Shown here piece after piece: positions 9,356 to 18,932 of a stretch of 64,000 nt of DNA. The DNA lies in assembly GCF_000002875.2 (NCBI RefSeq), contig NC_009397.2, positions 374,501 through 438,500 on the forward strand. The letters are read 5' to 3'. The number at the start of each line of letters is the position of its first letter. Position 1 is the stretch's first letter. The translations under genes were made by a program, and so were the position numbers. The DNA comes from Leishmania infantum JPCM5 (Eukaryota; Euglenozoa; Kinetoplastea; Trypanosomatida; Trypanosomatidae). The notes beneath the pieces are model-generated. The model did no database searches. It was given only the letters and a program-made list of their open reading frames with translations, and was not told the origin of the DNA.

Positions 9356-12206
9356 GGTGGCTTGAGAGCAAGGAGGGCGGGGCGGGGCTTGGTGATGGAT
9401 GATAACGATGGTGAGCGCTTCACCACGGGGTTCTGCTTAGTGTTACGGCGGTGCCGCAGAGGGCACGCGGGTAGCCGAGGTGGAGACGAAGAATGGGAGG
9501 AGGGTGTACCAACGAAAAAGCTACACGAGCCATTTGGGGGCGGGGCACTCACTTGTGCGCCGACAGGCATTAACACGTCGGCGTCGTCCATAGACACACA
9601 CACACACGCAGCTACAGACATGCTCAGAGAGGAAGAGAGGCGCTGGATATATGGAAGCGACGAAGGCGGCTCCCGCCATGCCCTCTTCCCATCACCGAAT
9701 TCACGGATGTACAATAAAGTCGCCGCTGCCGCCCTCCTCCTCAGCACAGCATCAACGCCATCGCATCCCGTGTAGGAGAGGGAGGGGAGGGGGGGCGAGT
9801 GTGTAGGGAAGAGCAGCCGATGACATATCTCAATCGCTGCTCCACCCCCTGCTTTCTGCAAGTACTTCAGTGTGGACGCCTGCGCGTTTCTGTTTTCCAT
9901 GCATCATGCGTTCTTCTCTTCCTTTCCTTTGTGCATCTTGTGCGCTGCTTGCTTGCTAAGTGTACATGGCAGGGCCACTGGGGCGGCGGCAGCGGCGGCT
10001 GAGTGAGGACGACGACGACGAGGGAGTTAAGAAAGAAAAAAGGCGTGTGCGTGGGAGACGGCGGCGTTCCATACAGCGAGGAGAAACAGAGAGCGAGCGG
10101 GCGCCCACACGCAGACGTGCTCACACACGCGCGTTGGTGCACGTGTGGGCAATTTCATCTCTTTCAATTGTGTGCGTCGCCCTTCTTTTCGTTTCGGAGC
10201 ACATGCCCGGGGGACGTAAGGAAAGGGGTTAAGGGGCAGGGAGGCCGCGAACCTACACGCACACACACAAACATCTCTGCAAGTTTGTGTGTGTGTGCGT
10301 GTGTGTGTGTGTGCGTGCATCACCGGCAGCGCTGCAACTTCCATCCTCAGCAGCCTCGGCAGAAGGGCGGCGCCACGCAGCAATCGCGCATCCTCACCGA
10401 CCCAAGACAACAACGCGAGGGATAGTCAGAGCGGCATTTTTGTGTAAGCATGCATGTATGCAGGGAGTGAGCTGCCACAGTGGAGCGGGGGCCAGCACAC
10501 ACCTTCTGCAGCAGCGACCTCCCCCCATCCGCTACACAACTTGCAAACACCATAAGGCTGCCGTATTGCAGTGCTAAGGCTCCCTCCCTCTCTCTCCCCC
10601 GCTATCTCGGGCATACTCCCTCCTCCCCTAACGTTTTTTTTTTGCGTGGGTGCGCTTGTCTTCGCCTTCACACTCCGCCGCCTTGGGAGCACGAGCGGGC
10701 AATCCTACTGGAGAACATCTCACTTGAGACGCTAGGCGCCGATATAAGAGTGGCTGCGGCGCTCGCAGCAGGAGAGAGGGCGCGTGGTGGCCAAGAGAGG
10801 GGGAGGGGGCAGGAAGACACACACACACACACAAACGCACACACACACGCACCGCAAGAGATGGAGAGCAAACCACCAGAAGTAACAGTGAACACGCGAA
10901 GCATGCAGCGGCTCGCGCACAACGACGTTATCCACCGCAGCTAAACAACAACGAAGGAACAACACCAAAAGAAATGGGGTAGTGCGGTTGCTACGCTGCA
11001 GGCCCATACACATACACACACACACACACAAGCGCGTCCAAGGCGCACACTACACATCTGTTCTCGCCGTCCACCCCCTTTCGTTTTCCAGTTCACTTTG
11101 CGAAGGGGCGGTGGCATTCTCAACCCGCCACCGCCCCCTCCCCCCCTCCCTCTACACTCACCTTCTCTCACTTACTCGCGCTCTTGATTCTCTGCCCACC
11201 ACCACCGCCCTCCTCCCCGGGCTGCTGCAGCTCGCAGTGAAGCGCGCACTGACACTGTAGTGTTGAAAGGCGAGGAAAGAGTGAAAGGGGGAGGGAGGGA
11301 GGGAGGGATAGTGCTATCCTGTCCTTCTGCTACGGCTGCTTTTTATAAGCAAGCCCCCGCCCGCCAACCTGCTCGTTGCCACGCTTCTGAAGCGTCCACC
11401 TCGTCGCTATCCCTGCGTTTTTTTTTTGTTTCTCAGCCCACACAGTTACCTTTAACCGTCGGCGCACATCCCTTCAGGGTTTTGTTCTGCTGGTGGCCTT
11501 CTCTGCCTTCCAAGCACTCCCTCTTCTTCTCCCTTCTACCCATTCCGAGCCCCCACAGACGCACCAGACACACACACACACATATACATGAGAGCTGGAG
11601 TGACCAGTGTGCGTGCGTAGAGGCTACAACGGTACTCAACGACTCGGCCTCTTTCGCATAGACGGGAGGAAGAGGCAAGGGAGACGATAGAGGCTGCTGC
11701 AGCACGCGCACACCCACACGCACGCACATTCCCTTATTCAGGTAGAGAGGTGCGCGTGAAATAGAGGTGCGTAGGAGAGAGGAAGAAGGGGGAGGAGGGC
11801 CATGTAGAGAGGACCGCAGCAAGAGGGATACCTGCAGCGATGGTGGTGGCGGTGGATGGTGGGCGCTAGTGCAGTTTTGCTGCTTCTCCCGTTGCAGAGG
11901 AGTCTTTCTCATTCACGCACAAGGACGTATACAGCTTCAACATCTTGTTTGTCGGCATGTGTGTGTCTGTCTGTGCTGGAGAACCTGCCGTGAGGTGTGC
12001 CAGCGCAGGGGTCGTCGTCTTTTGCGGCTGCCCTCGATGGGTACTAATCTCTCTGTCTCTCTCGCTTCCGGGTGGCCGCTCCCCTCTGCGAGGCTGCCGC
12101 TGGCTACGCCCCGCTGTTACCGGGAACGCTCCCACGTCTCCGCCATCCGTGCCGACGCCCCTAACTCCTTTGCAGAGCCCGAGCAACAACACAGAATCAA
12201 GCGGCG
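9356..12206. other. 2.85-kb spacer between adenylosuccinate synthetase and dynein light chain
   Basis: No convincing gene. It contains several CA and TG microsatellites (about 9594-9606, 10260-10315, 10817-10850, 11005-11031), a hairpin of CA/TG arms at 10260-10295, and pyrimidine/purine-biased runs. Frames open here translate to Cys-Val or Thr-His low-complexity peptides. It is presumably a long 3' untranslated region of the synthetase mRNA plus the leader of the dynein gene. Confidence 0.55.
10260..10295. repeat. CA/TG inverted repeat
   Basis: Perfect 13-bp arms at 10260-10272 and 10283-10295 with a 10-bp loop. The arms are CA and TG repeats closed by an AAAC/GTTT step, so the pairing is in register rather than a chance meeting of two long repeats. 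Confidence 0.75.
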
Positions 12207-14339
12207 TTACTGCCGGAGGTAGATGATGTCGTCTCCGTTCGGCCCGTTGCCGATCGAGAGGATCTTGCAGTTGGTGAAGTACTCGATGGTGGAAAGAAGC
12301 TCGCACACGCCGCGCGGCAGCGGTGCGTTGCGGCGGCGCTTCGCCGCGGCGATCGGGTTGTCGCGCCAGCCGTCGATCAACTTTACAATCGGATGGCAGT
12401 GGTAGAGAGCAGGCTCGCTCGGCACCGGATCGCCGGCGCGGATGATGTCGCCGTTCTTGTACACGTGCCCATTCACGTCCACCTGCTTGCCCTCTGGGTT
12501 GTAGTAGACGTAGGCGATGGTCACGCCGACCTTATCGTACTCGTCTCCGCGGTCGAGGGCGGAGATGGTAAGGTACGGACCTTGGATGCTGTTCACCTCG
12601 TGCTGAAGGACGCAGTCGAAGAAGCCGCACACGCGCGGCTTCTTCGTGACGGCGCCGCATTCGCCGTGGTGCTGTGCCGAAGCGATAGCCATGGCGACGC
12701 CGATGTTGTACTTGCCGGTCTCGTCCGAGTACTCTACCGGGGCCATGATGCCGTTGTGCCTCGCCTTGTCATTGCTGTGTGGGAAGCCGTCGCGGAAGAG
12801 CGTGCGCTGCACAGCCTCGAAGTTGGCACACGTCTCCGACGGCAAGTCGCGCAGCGTCTTGATGTTCTGGGCACTGAAGTAGTCCTGCGGGACGAAGCTG
12901 CTGGGGCAGGCACCAATGCCGACCCGGCTGGACCCCGGCGCCTTGTGCACGTTCAGCACGACAGATTTGAACTTCTGGAAGTTCAGCTGGGAGGCCGCCA
13001 GTAGCCCGGCCGCCGTTGTGTCTGCCGACGTCGTGCTCTCCCAGAACTTTGTGCGCGCGTTGCTAAGCCAGTACGACTGCGGGCCCTCGAGCAACACTTT
13101 CTCGCCACGCAGCACCGCCGCATGCAGCTCGTAGGTGACATCGCAGCGAGCGGGGAAGTCCGGGTTGTGCCGCACACGGTCGCGATACAGCTTCACGAGG
13201 AACTCGACCTTGTCCTTCGCCTGCGCGAACGCAATGACGTAGTCAGGCACGCGCACAACGCCGTCGCTGTTCTCTTCGCGGCAGAGGCGCACTACGTCGG
13301 CGTCCGAGAGGTTCTTCACCTTGAGCAGACCAAGGTACGTGTCCATGTCCTTCTCCAGCCGCTTGCGCAGCGTCTCGTCGTCGTTGAAGATGTGGTCCAG
13401 GCGGATGCCACGCTTCATTACTTTGCTGCCGTGAACGGGCGCCATGCCCTTCAGCGTTGACGAGTTCGCCGCTGAGCCGAGCAGATCCAGAAGCTTGTGG
13501 TACGGCGTTACAATGCATACATTGCCGATGAAGAGGCGGTCGCGGTAGTCGATACCGGCGTCGATCAGCTGAATAATCTCCTTCTCCATGAAGCTGACGG
13601 GGTCCATGACGCACTCGGGTCCGATGTAGTTTCTCTTGCCAGGCAACAGCAGACCGGACGGTGCGAGGTTGAAGACGAACTTGCGGCCGGCCTTGTCGTA
13701 GACGGTGTGGCCGGCGTTCTCGCCGCTGTTTACGCGCGCGATGCACGTGCAGAGCGGGTGGTGGGCCACCGCATCCACGGTCTTGCCCTTGCCCTCGTCG
13801 CCGAAAAAGGCGCCGGCCACCATGATCACGTCGTGTGCCTCGATAATGCGGTAGAGCGAGTCCTTGAGCGACGTCTCCGCGTACTCTTTCACGCGGCGCG
13901 GCTCTTGCAGCTCCGCCAAAGGCCGCAGCGAGCGCAACGCCTCATAGACAGTTTTCTGGCGCTCATTGGTGTAAAAGGTGTAGCCAGACGCCGTTATGGC
14001 GTTGCGTTTCGACCTGCCGCTGCTGCTGCTGGCGTTCGCGGTGTACGGCGCCACGCTCAACGACTTCTGCGAACCATGCGGCGGCTCGTCGTCTATCATC
14101 TCCACCTCAACCTCGACGCTTGGCTCCCGGAAGGGGGCCTGCTGCTGGTGCCAAGCGTCCGCTTCATCATTCACGTAGTAGGCCTCCTGTGGGACAGGAT
14201 CGTGGTGCGTGGACGCGAGCTTCGAGCCCGCTGCTGGCGACGGCGATAGCGGCCGACCGGCGGTGGTGCTCGGGCTCAGTGCATTCGACACGCCGGGCGA
14301 GGAGTTGTTGTAGCGCCCACCGTAGCGGCGAACCGGCAT
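12207..14339 (-). CDS. ADSS: Adenylosuccinate synthetase
   Basis: 710 residues. It catalyses GTP-dependent joining of IMP and aspartate to adenylosuccinate, the committed step from IMP to AMP, important in these purine-auxotrophic parasites. Seen: the P-loop GDEGKGK at residues 180-186, preceded by VAGAFF; NSGENAGHTV after it, matching the conserved IMP/GTP region; a GPECVMDP segment; KGMAPVHGSKVMKRGIR; and a LLEGPQSYWL segment where the family has EGAQ. The enzyme is about 270 residues longer than bacterial or mammalian forms because of a roughly 170-residue N-terminal extension of low complexity and an internal insertion. I recall the same length in Leishmania orthologues. Upstream is a GGT repeat (complement of CCA) in or next to the leader; a candidate splice acceptor AG lies at 14545-14544 (minus strand). 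Confidence 0.97.
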   Translation of the reverse strand: MPVRRYGGRYNNSSPGVSNALSPSTTAGRPLSPSPAAGSKLASTHHDPVPQEAYYVNDEADAWHQQQAPFREPSVEVEVEMIDDEPPHGSQKSLSVAPYTANASSSSGRSKRNAITASGYTFYTNERQKTVYEALRSLRPLAELQEPRRVKEYAETSLKDSLYRIIEAHDVIMVAGAFFGDEGKGKTVDAVAHHPLCTCIARVNSGENAGHTVYDKAGRKFVFNLAPSGLLLPGKRNYIGPECVMDPVSFMEKEIIQLIDAGIDYRDRLFIGNVCIVTPYHKLLDLLGSAANSSTLKGMAPVHGSKVMKRGIRLDHIFNDDETLRKRLEKDMDTYLGLLKVKNLSDADVVRLCREENSDGVVRVPDYVIAFAQAKDKVEFLVKLYRDRVRHNPDFPARCDVTYELHAAVLRGEKVLLEGPQSYWLSNARTKFWESTTSADTTAAGLLAASQLNFQKFKSVVLNVHKAPGSSRVGIGACPSSFVPQDYFSAQNIKTLRDLPSETCANFEAVQRTLFRDGFPHSNDKARHNGIMAPVEYSDETGKYNIGVAMAIASAQHHGECGAVTKKPRVCGFFDCVLQHEVNSIQGPYLTISALDRGDEYDKVGVTIAYVYYNPEGKQVDVNGHVYKNGDIIRAGDPVPSEPALYHCHPIVKLIDGWRDNPIAAAKRRRNAPLPRGVCELLSTIEYFTNCKILSIGNGPNGDDIIYLRQ

Positions 14340-14365
14340 CTCCGCTCAAAGAGAGGGAAGGGGGA

Positions 14366-14390
14366 GGTGGTGGTGGTGGTGGTGGTGGTG
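14366..14390. repeat. (GGT)n microsatellite
   Basis: About eight GGT units on the plus strand, within the leader or splice region just upstream of the adenylosuccinate synthetase start codon. Confidence 0.9.
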
Positions 14391-15179
14391 CTTCTTTTCC
14401 GAAGCACGAAAAAAAGATTTGAGGGACAAGGAGGGAAACAAACGACGCACGTGCGGGTGCTGGAGAGAAAGGCGAGACACAGGGGAAAGGAATGGTGCGA
14501 CGCGGGAAGGAGGGTGCGGAGGTGCCAGAGGGAGGTAGGGAGGCTGGTGTATAAAGGGGTAAGTGTAAGAAAAAAAGGAGGGAAAGAAAGGATGAGGAAG
14601 TGAAGAAGCTCTGGCGAGCTGTTCCAGATGTGGCCGTGTGTTTGGGTAGGGTGGTGGTGGTGGCAGTGACGTTGCCGACTGCTTTTCGAGCCTAAACTCT
14701 GCAGTGCTGGGCGTGTTTGCGGGCATGAAGGCATTTAGCGAAGAGAGAGAGACGTGAAGAGTTGATAAGGCTGAAGAGGGCGGAACGTCCACATCGAAGG
14801 TCATCCCGCGAGGTGAGGGGGATGTGCGAGATAAGCTCGCTGCCGCCGTGGATACGAAATCGGTACTCTTTTTCAACGGCAGAGGTGAAAGGGAGATATG
14901 CCTGGGGGCTGGATGTTGAGAGGATCAGCTCTGTAGTGACAGCTCCGAGCGAAGGGGTGAGAGCGACGGAGAGAGGGAGGACAAGCGAGCTCTACGAGAT
15001 GATGAATGCCCACTGCGGCTCCACAGCGAAAGTTCCAAACAACAACAAAATGTACATTTCACGAACCGAATGTGCCACATGTGCGTGTATGCATATATAT
15101 ATATATATAGATAGGTATGACGCGCGTAAACTGCACTGCCGTATAAAAATACACTCCACGGGCCTCTAAGTCCGACCCT

Positions 15180-15730
15180 GTCACAGCCCCCCACCCCCCG
15201 ACTGCGTGGTGCGAAGCAGCAGCAGCAGCAGCAGCCGAAGCACACGCCGGTAGAGCAGTGCGCCGACTCCGTCATCGGAGCACGGCCCCAGCCCCAAACG
15301 CTGCCCACCCGCCCCCTGAGCGGGTCGCCTCACAGCCGCTCCCATTGTGCCGGCCGCCACGCGGTGCACCCGCCCCATCGGGGGGGGGCACTCGGGCCTC
15401 CCCACACCAGCGGTGGGCACGATGAGGGCCGGGGGTGGGACACGCTCGAGTCGTGATGACATCTCGCCCATCATGTGGATGGCACAGACGTGTTCACGGT
15501 CGCAGGTTGCTCCGACGCCACGCCATCCACGGGCCTCACCGCCACCACGCGCAGCGATGTATCGTGCAGACCTCCTTTGCGTCGCAGGCACTGGACCCTG
15601 TCACTGCCAGAAGTGGATCGGCACGGGCATGGACAAGGGGGCCGACTGGCTTTCCCAGAGATAGTGGGGGCATTGGACACTAACACCGCACACGGAGGCG
15701 TCTCCCCGTCCATCAGAGGGATGGGGGAAT
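15180..15730. mobile_element. Probable SIDER2-like short degenerate retroposon
   Basis: A GC-rich block of about 550 bp with no sustained coding frame, set in AT- and CA-rich spacer. Phrases such as CACACCAGCGGTGGGCAC and GTGGATGGCACAGACG, with the G-run context around 15375-15470, resemble what I remember of Leishmania SIDER2 elements, which are about this size and sit in 3' untranslated regions, where they can destabilise mRNA. It lies about 0.8-1.4 kb downstream of the bL27m stop codon, the expected place. Boundaries and subfamily are uncertain, and the identification rests on memory of the family rather than an alignment. Confidence 0.5.
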
Positions 15731-16536
15731 CAATCGTCTGAAGAAAGTTACAAAAGCGAAGGCGTGTGTGCGTGGAGGCGCTGATGATTTTATTGTCCTC
15801 CGCACCAGATGGAAAGGCAGAGCAGGGAGGAGGTGGCTGCACATGCATGCATGCTATGAGGGCGACTGACGATGGCGCGTCGCTCGTGCCTTCGCCGTCG
15901 TGCACGCCGCAGTGCAGTCAGCCAGAGAGAGAAAGAGAGGACGGAGTGGAAAAGAGAAAGCAGCGACATCCACTCACGCACCCACACGGCACATACACAT
16001 GTTAAGAGCGTCCACACACCAATTTTCCAAGCAGCCGTGGAGACACGGAACGGGCGCCCCTCCTTTCCTCCCTCGCCTGATTCCCCACTCTACCACCACC
16101 ACCAGAGAAAGAGCGTCTTGCCGCTACCAATGCACGAGGACCGTACTGGTTGCTCACCTTCCTGTGTGTGCGCGACTGATGAGGTGATGCTCGGTGGCTT
16201 GGCCATCTTTTATTTTGTTGTATCGTCTTTTTTTTTCGATGCACGTCTGATGTCGCGTACGTTTTTGCTTCCTCTTCATTGTAGCCGAGGATGGGCGGTG
16301 ATCTCGCCATCAACCATCCTCCTCCCTTCACGCAAACACACCCAAGGAGGCGCGAAGGCGAAGGCGGGCCCCCTTTTTTGTTGTTGGCGGCAGAGAGCCG
16401 AGAAGGAGGGTGAGCAGCGCAGCCTTTGAGTCGGGGGGATCTTGCCAATGGCCTTTCCTTGCCTCCATCGGCTTGGTCACCGTCAGACGGTGCGCGTGCA
16501 CATGCTGCGCCCCTGCGTCAATGAGGCAGAGACACT

Positions 16537-17094
16537 TCACTCGTACGAGTAGCGGCTAAGCGGGCGCAGGAAGGGCACCAGTCCACGAGTAAAGCAGTTG
16601 GGGTCCTGGAAGCGCTCCGTTGCCTTCGGCACCCTCATCACGCGCTCGCGCCAGTGCGGCTCCGTCACATGATCCAGCTCAGCACGGTAGTGCGCGTTGC
16701 CCGCTACCATCATGGAGGCCTTTCCGCGGGCCTGAAGGGCGGCGCGCATGCATCGACTGCGGTACACCTTCTGAATGTCGGGCTCCACGTCGAGCCACTT
16801 GCACGAAGGGTTGATGCGCGAGGTGCGGATGGTCATGACACCCTTCGTCGTCGCATATAGAGTGAAGGTGTTGGGGTCCATGCGGACGTTGCGCCCTGGC
16901 CTGTACTCGGGTTGCCGCGAGTACCGGTCCTGGCCAAAGCGGCGGCGCTGCTCCTTCAGCTTCTCCACCGGCGTGACGGGGGTGCCAGGGATGACGTGGA
17001 AGATCTTCGCCTTCTGCCGCGGCGACCCGGCCTGATTCTTGGCATTGCCGGCCGTCACCTTGCTGGCGTACCGGCTGGGGGTTATGCGCAGCAT
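16537..17094 (-). CDS. Probable mitochondrial ribosomal protein bL27m
   Basis: 185 residues. The N-terminus (MLRITPSRYASKVTAGNAKN) is basic and lacks acidic residues, like a mitochondrial targeting signal. The middle segment, YRPGRNVRMDPNTFTLYATTKGVMTIR (about residues 65-91), follows the bL27 pattern in which a PGxNVGxGxDxTLFAxxDGxVxF core sits near the peptidyl-transferase centre. Bacterial bL27 is about 85 residues, so this form has a basic N-terminal segment and an extra 90-residue C-terminal domain, common in trypanosomatid mitoribosomal proteins. The family assignment rests on that one motif and is moderately secure. It lies between the transporter NT3 and adenylosuccinate synthetase. 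Confidence 0.65.
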   Translation of the reverse strand: MLRITPSRYASKVTAGNAKNQAGSPRQKAKIFHVIPGTPVTPVEKLKEQRRRFGQDRYSRQPEYRPGRNVRMDPNTFTLYATTKGVMTIRTSRINPSCKWLDVEPDIQKVYRSRCMRAALQARGKASMMVAGNAHYRAELDHVTEPHWRERVMRVPKATERFQDPNCFTRGLVPFLRPLSRYSYE

Positions 17095-17813
17095 CGTCAG
17101 CGATGCGAATCAACACGACAAGGGGTGAGGAGGAGCCGCAGGTAAGTCGGCGGTGCGAAGGAAGAGAGAGACAGACGCAAGAGCGAGGCAGGACTGCCTT
17201 TCTCTTTCTCTCGGAGCCCTTTCTGCTTTTCATGCTTGCCAAGCATCGAGTATTGGTATCGTTGCGTCGTCAACGACGCATGACACACGCGTGCGCATGG
17301 CCGCACAGACGACAGCAGCAACGGCAAAAAAAAAAGAAAAGGACAACAACACAGGAGGATGACGAGAAAGAAAGCGTTGAGGCGATGAGGTCCCAGAGAT
17401 ACAGGAAGAGGAAGAGGAGGAGGGGGAAGGGGGCAGCGTGCGTGTGTGTGCGCGCGACAGGTGCGCCGTGCCACCACAAACCACATCGATGACGCCGTTG
17501 CTGGTGACATGCGCGGAGAGGCGTGATAAGAGGAGGAGATCATGCGGCACTTCCCTTGCAACTCCTCCCCTCTGTACGGTCCTTCGTCCGCTGTGGCGAT
17601 GCGTTTGACATCCCATAGCTGCTCATGTTCTCCTTGTTGCCTTTTTCTTGAGTATGATGGGAGGAATCACAGATGTATCCATATATATATATATATCAAG
17701 TACTTCAACACTTTCAACTCGCGCGCACACGAACCTTGCGCTTTCTTTTTTTTTTTACAGTCTATCCAGCAAGCCTCTGTTGATCATGGGCGTGCGTGGT
17801 TTTCTTGTGCTAA

Positions 17814-17880
17814 GACTTCCACACAACACACACACATATATATATATATCGTGTGTCTGTGTGTGTGTTGTGTGGAAGTC
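17814..17880. repeat. Perfect 22-bp inverted repeat with TA-rich loop
   Basis: Arms at 17814-17835 and 17859-17880 are exact reverse complements (outer ends GACTTCC and GGAAGTC, inner parts CA/TG repeats). The 23-bp loop holds a run of AT that can itself pair. The non-repetitive outer seven bases show this is not merely two facing microsatellites. Confidence 0.85.
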
Positions 17881-18501
17881 GGCGTTGCCGCCCTTTTTGT
17901 TTTCTCTGTTTTTGTTTCGTTCATTTCCGGCACTCCACCCTCGCCTGCCGCCCCTCTACACACACAACAACAGCAACGAAAAAAAAAACACCATGGCCAC
18001 TTTCGTCGTTTTTTTGTTGTGTTGTTTCGTCTCCGAGCCTCACGCAAGCATCGTCTCCGTCGTCTCCGCGTGCGTTGTGAGCATGGTGTGAGTCGTGAGG
18101 TGGCTGAAAAAAGAGGAGGAGAGATCGCCGTCGCTTGCCCCTCTCTCTCATCGCCCGGACATAAGAGAGCCACACGCCCACAACAAAACACATACACAGA
18201 TATGGATGCATGCATACACATCACGAAGAGGCGAGAAAGAGAGACGCAAGTGGACCAGGGAAGGGAAGAGGGTGGGCTGTGTGAGTCTCTATGCAGGAGC
18301 GAGCGCGAGACAACCGAACGGGGAACAAAACGGCAAACACGAAAAAAAAAGGAAATCACAGCCCACAAAAACCACGAAGAAGCGCTTTCTACGCACACAC
18401 ACAACGAAACAAGATGAGAGTCAAAACATTACAATTAAAAAAAAATACACACCATGTGTCGAAGCTCACAACACAGAACACACGGAAGAACTAAAGAAGA
18501 T

Positions 18502-18532
<31 letters not shown>

Positions 18533-18866
18533 AGCAGAAAATGAGCGGGACTGCTTGCGTGTGATTTTTGTGTGTGCATGCGTGTGTGTATGGGTGTAAA
18601 TTTCTTTGTTGTTGGAGGGAGAACGTGGGGGAGGAGGAGGAGGAGTCGAAAGAGGCGGAAAAAAAATAGAAACACGCACGCAAAGAAAGAGAGAGAGAGG
18701 ACAGGTGGAGGAGGTGGTGGTGACCGGAGAAGGGCGACACTCCGGCCACACGTACGCGGGGTGTAGGTCGTGTGCTTGTGCAACCGTGCATGCTTGGGTG
18801 GAAGTCAGCGAAAAGGGCACGCACGCACACACAAACAAACACACGCGCGTAGGAGAGGGGGGGAGG

Positions 18867-18932
18867 GGTTTGTGTGTGTGTGTGTGTATGTGATGGATGG
18901 GAGGATTTTCCACACACACACACACACAAACC
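18867..18932. repeat. Perfect 21-bp TG/CA inverted repeat
   Basis: Arms at 18867-18887 and 18912-18932, ending GGTTTG and CAAACC, with a 24-bp loop. Located in the long spacer below NT3. Confidence 0.8.

Larger units (their letters stand above)
14340..16536. other. 2.2-kb spacer containing a probable SIDER-type retroposon remnant
   Basis: No gene. It holds a (GGT)n run at 14366-14390, purine-rich plus-strand DNA up to about 14620, a TA run near 15092-15110, and a GC-rich segment (15180-15730) resembling a degenerate SIDER element. The remainder probably belongs to the bL27m 3' untranslated region. Confidence 0.55.

Noticed and set aside
9307..9900. 197-codon minus-strand frame upstream of the dynein light chain
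   Set aside because: Begins in spacer, Ser/Pro-rich, overlaps the light-chain start in another frame and shows no family resemblance.
12393..14249. Plus-strand frames of 203 and 250 codons
   Set aside because: Antisense to adenylosuccinate synthetase, Val/Arg-rich and without domains.
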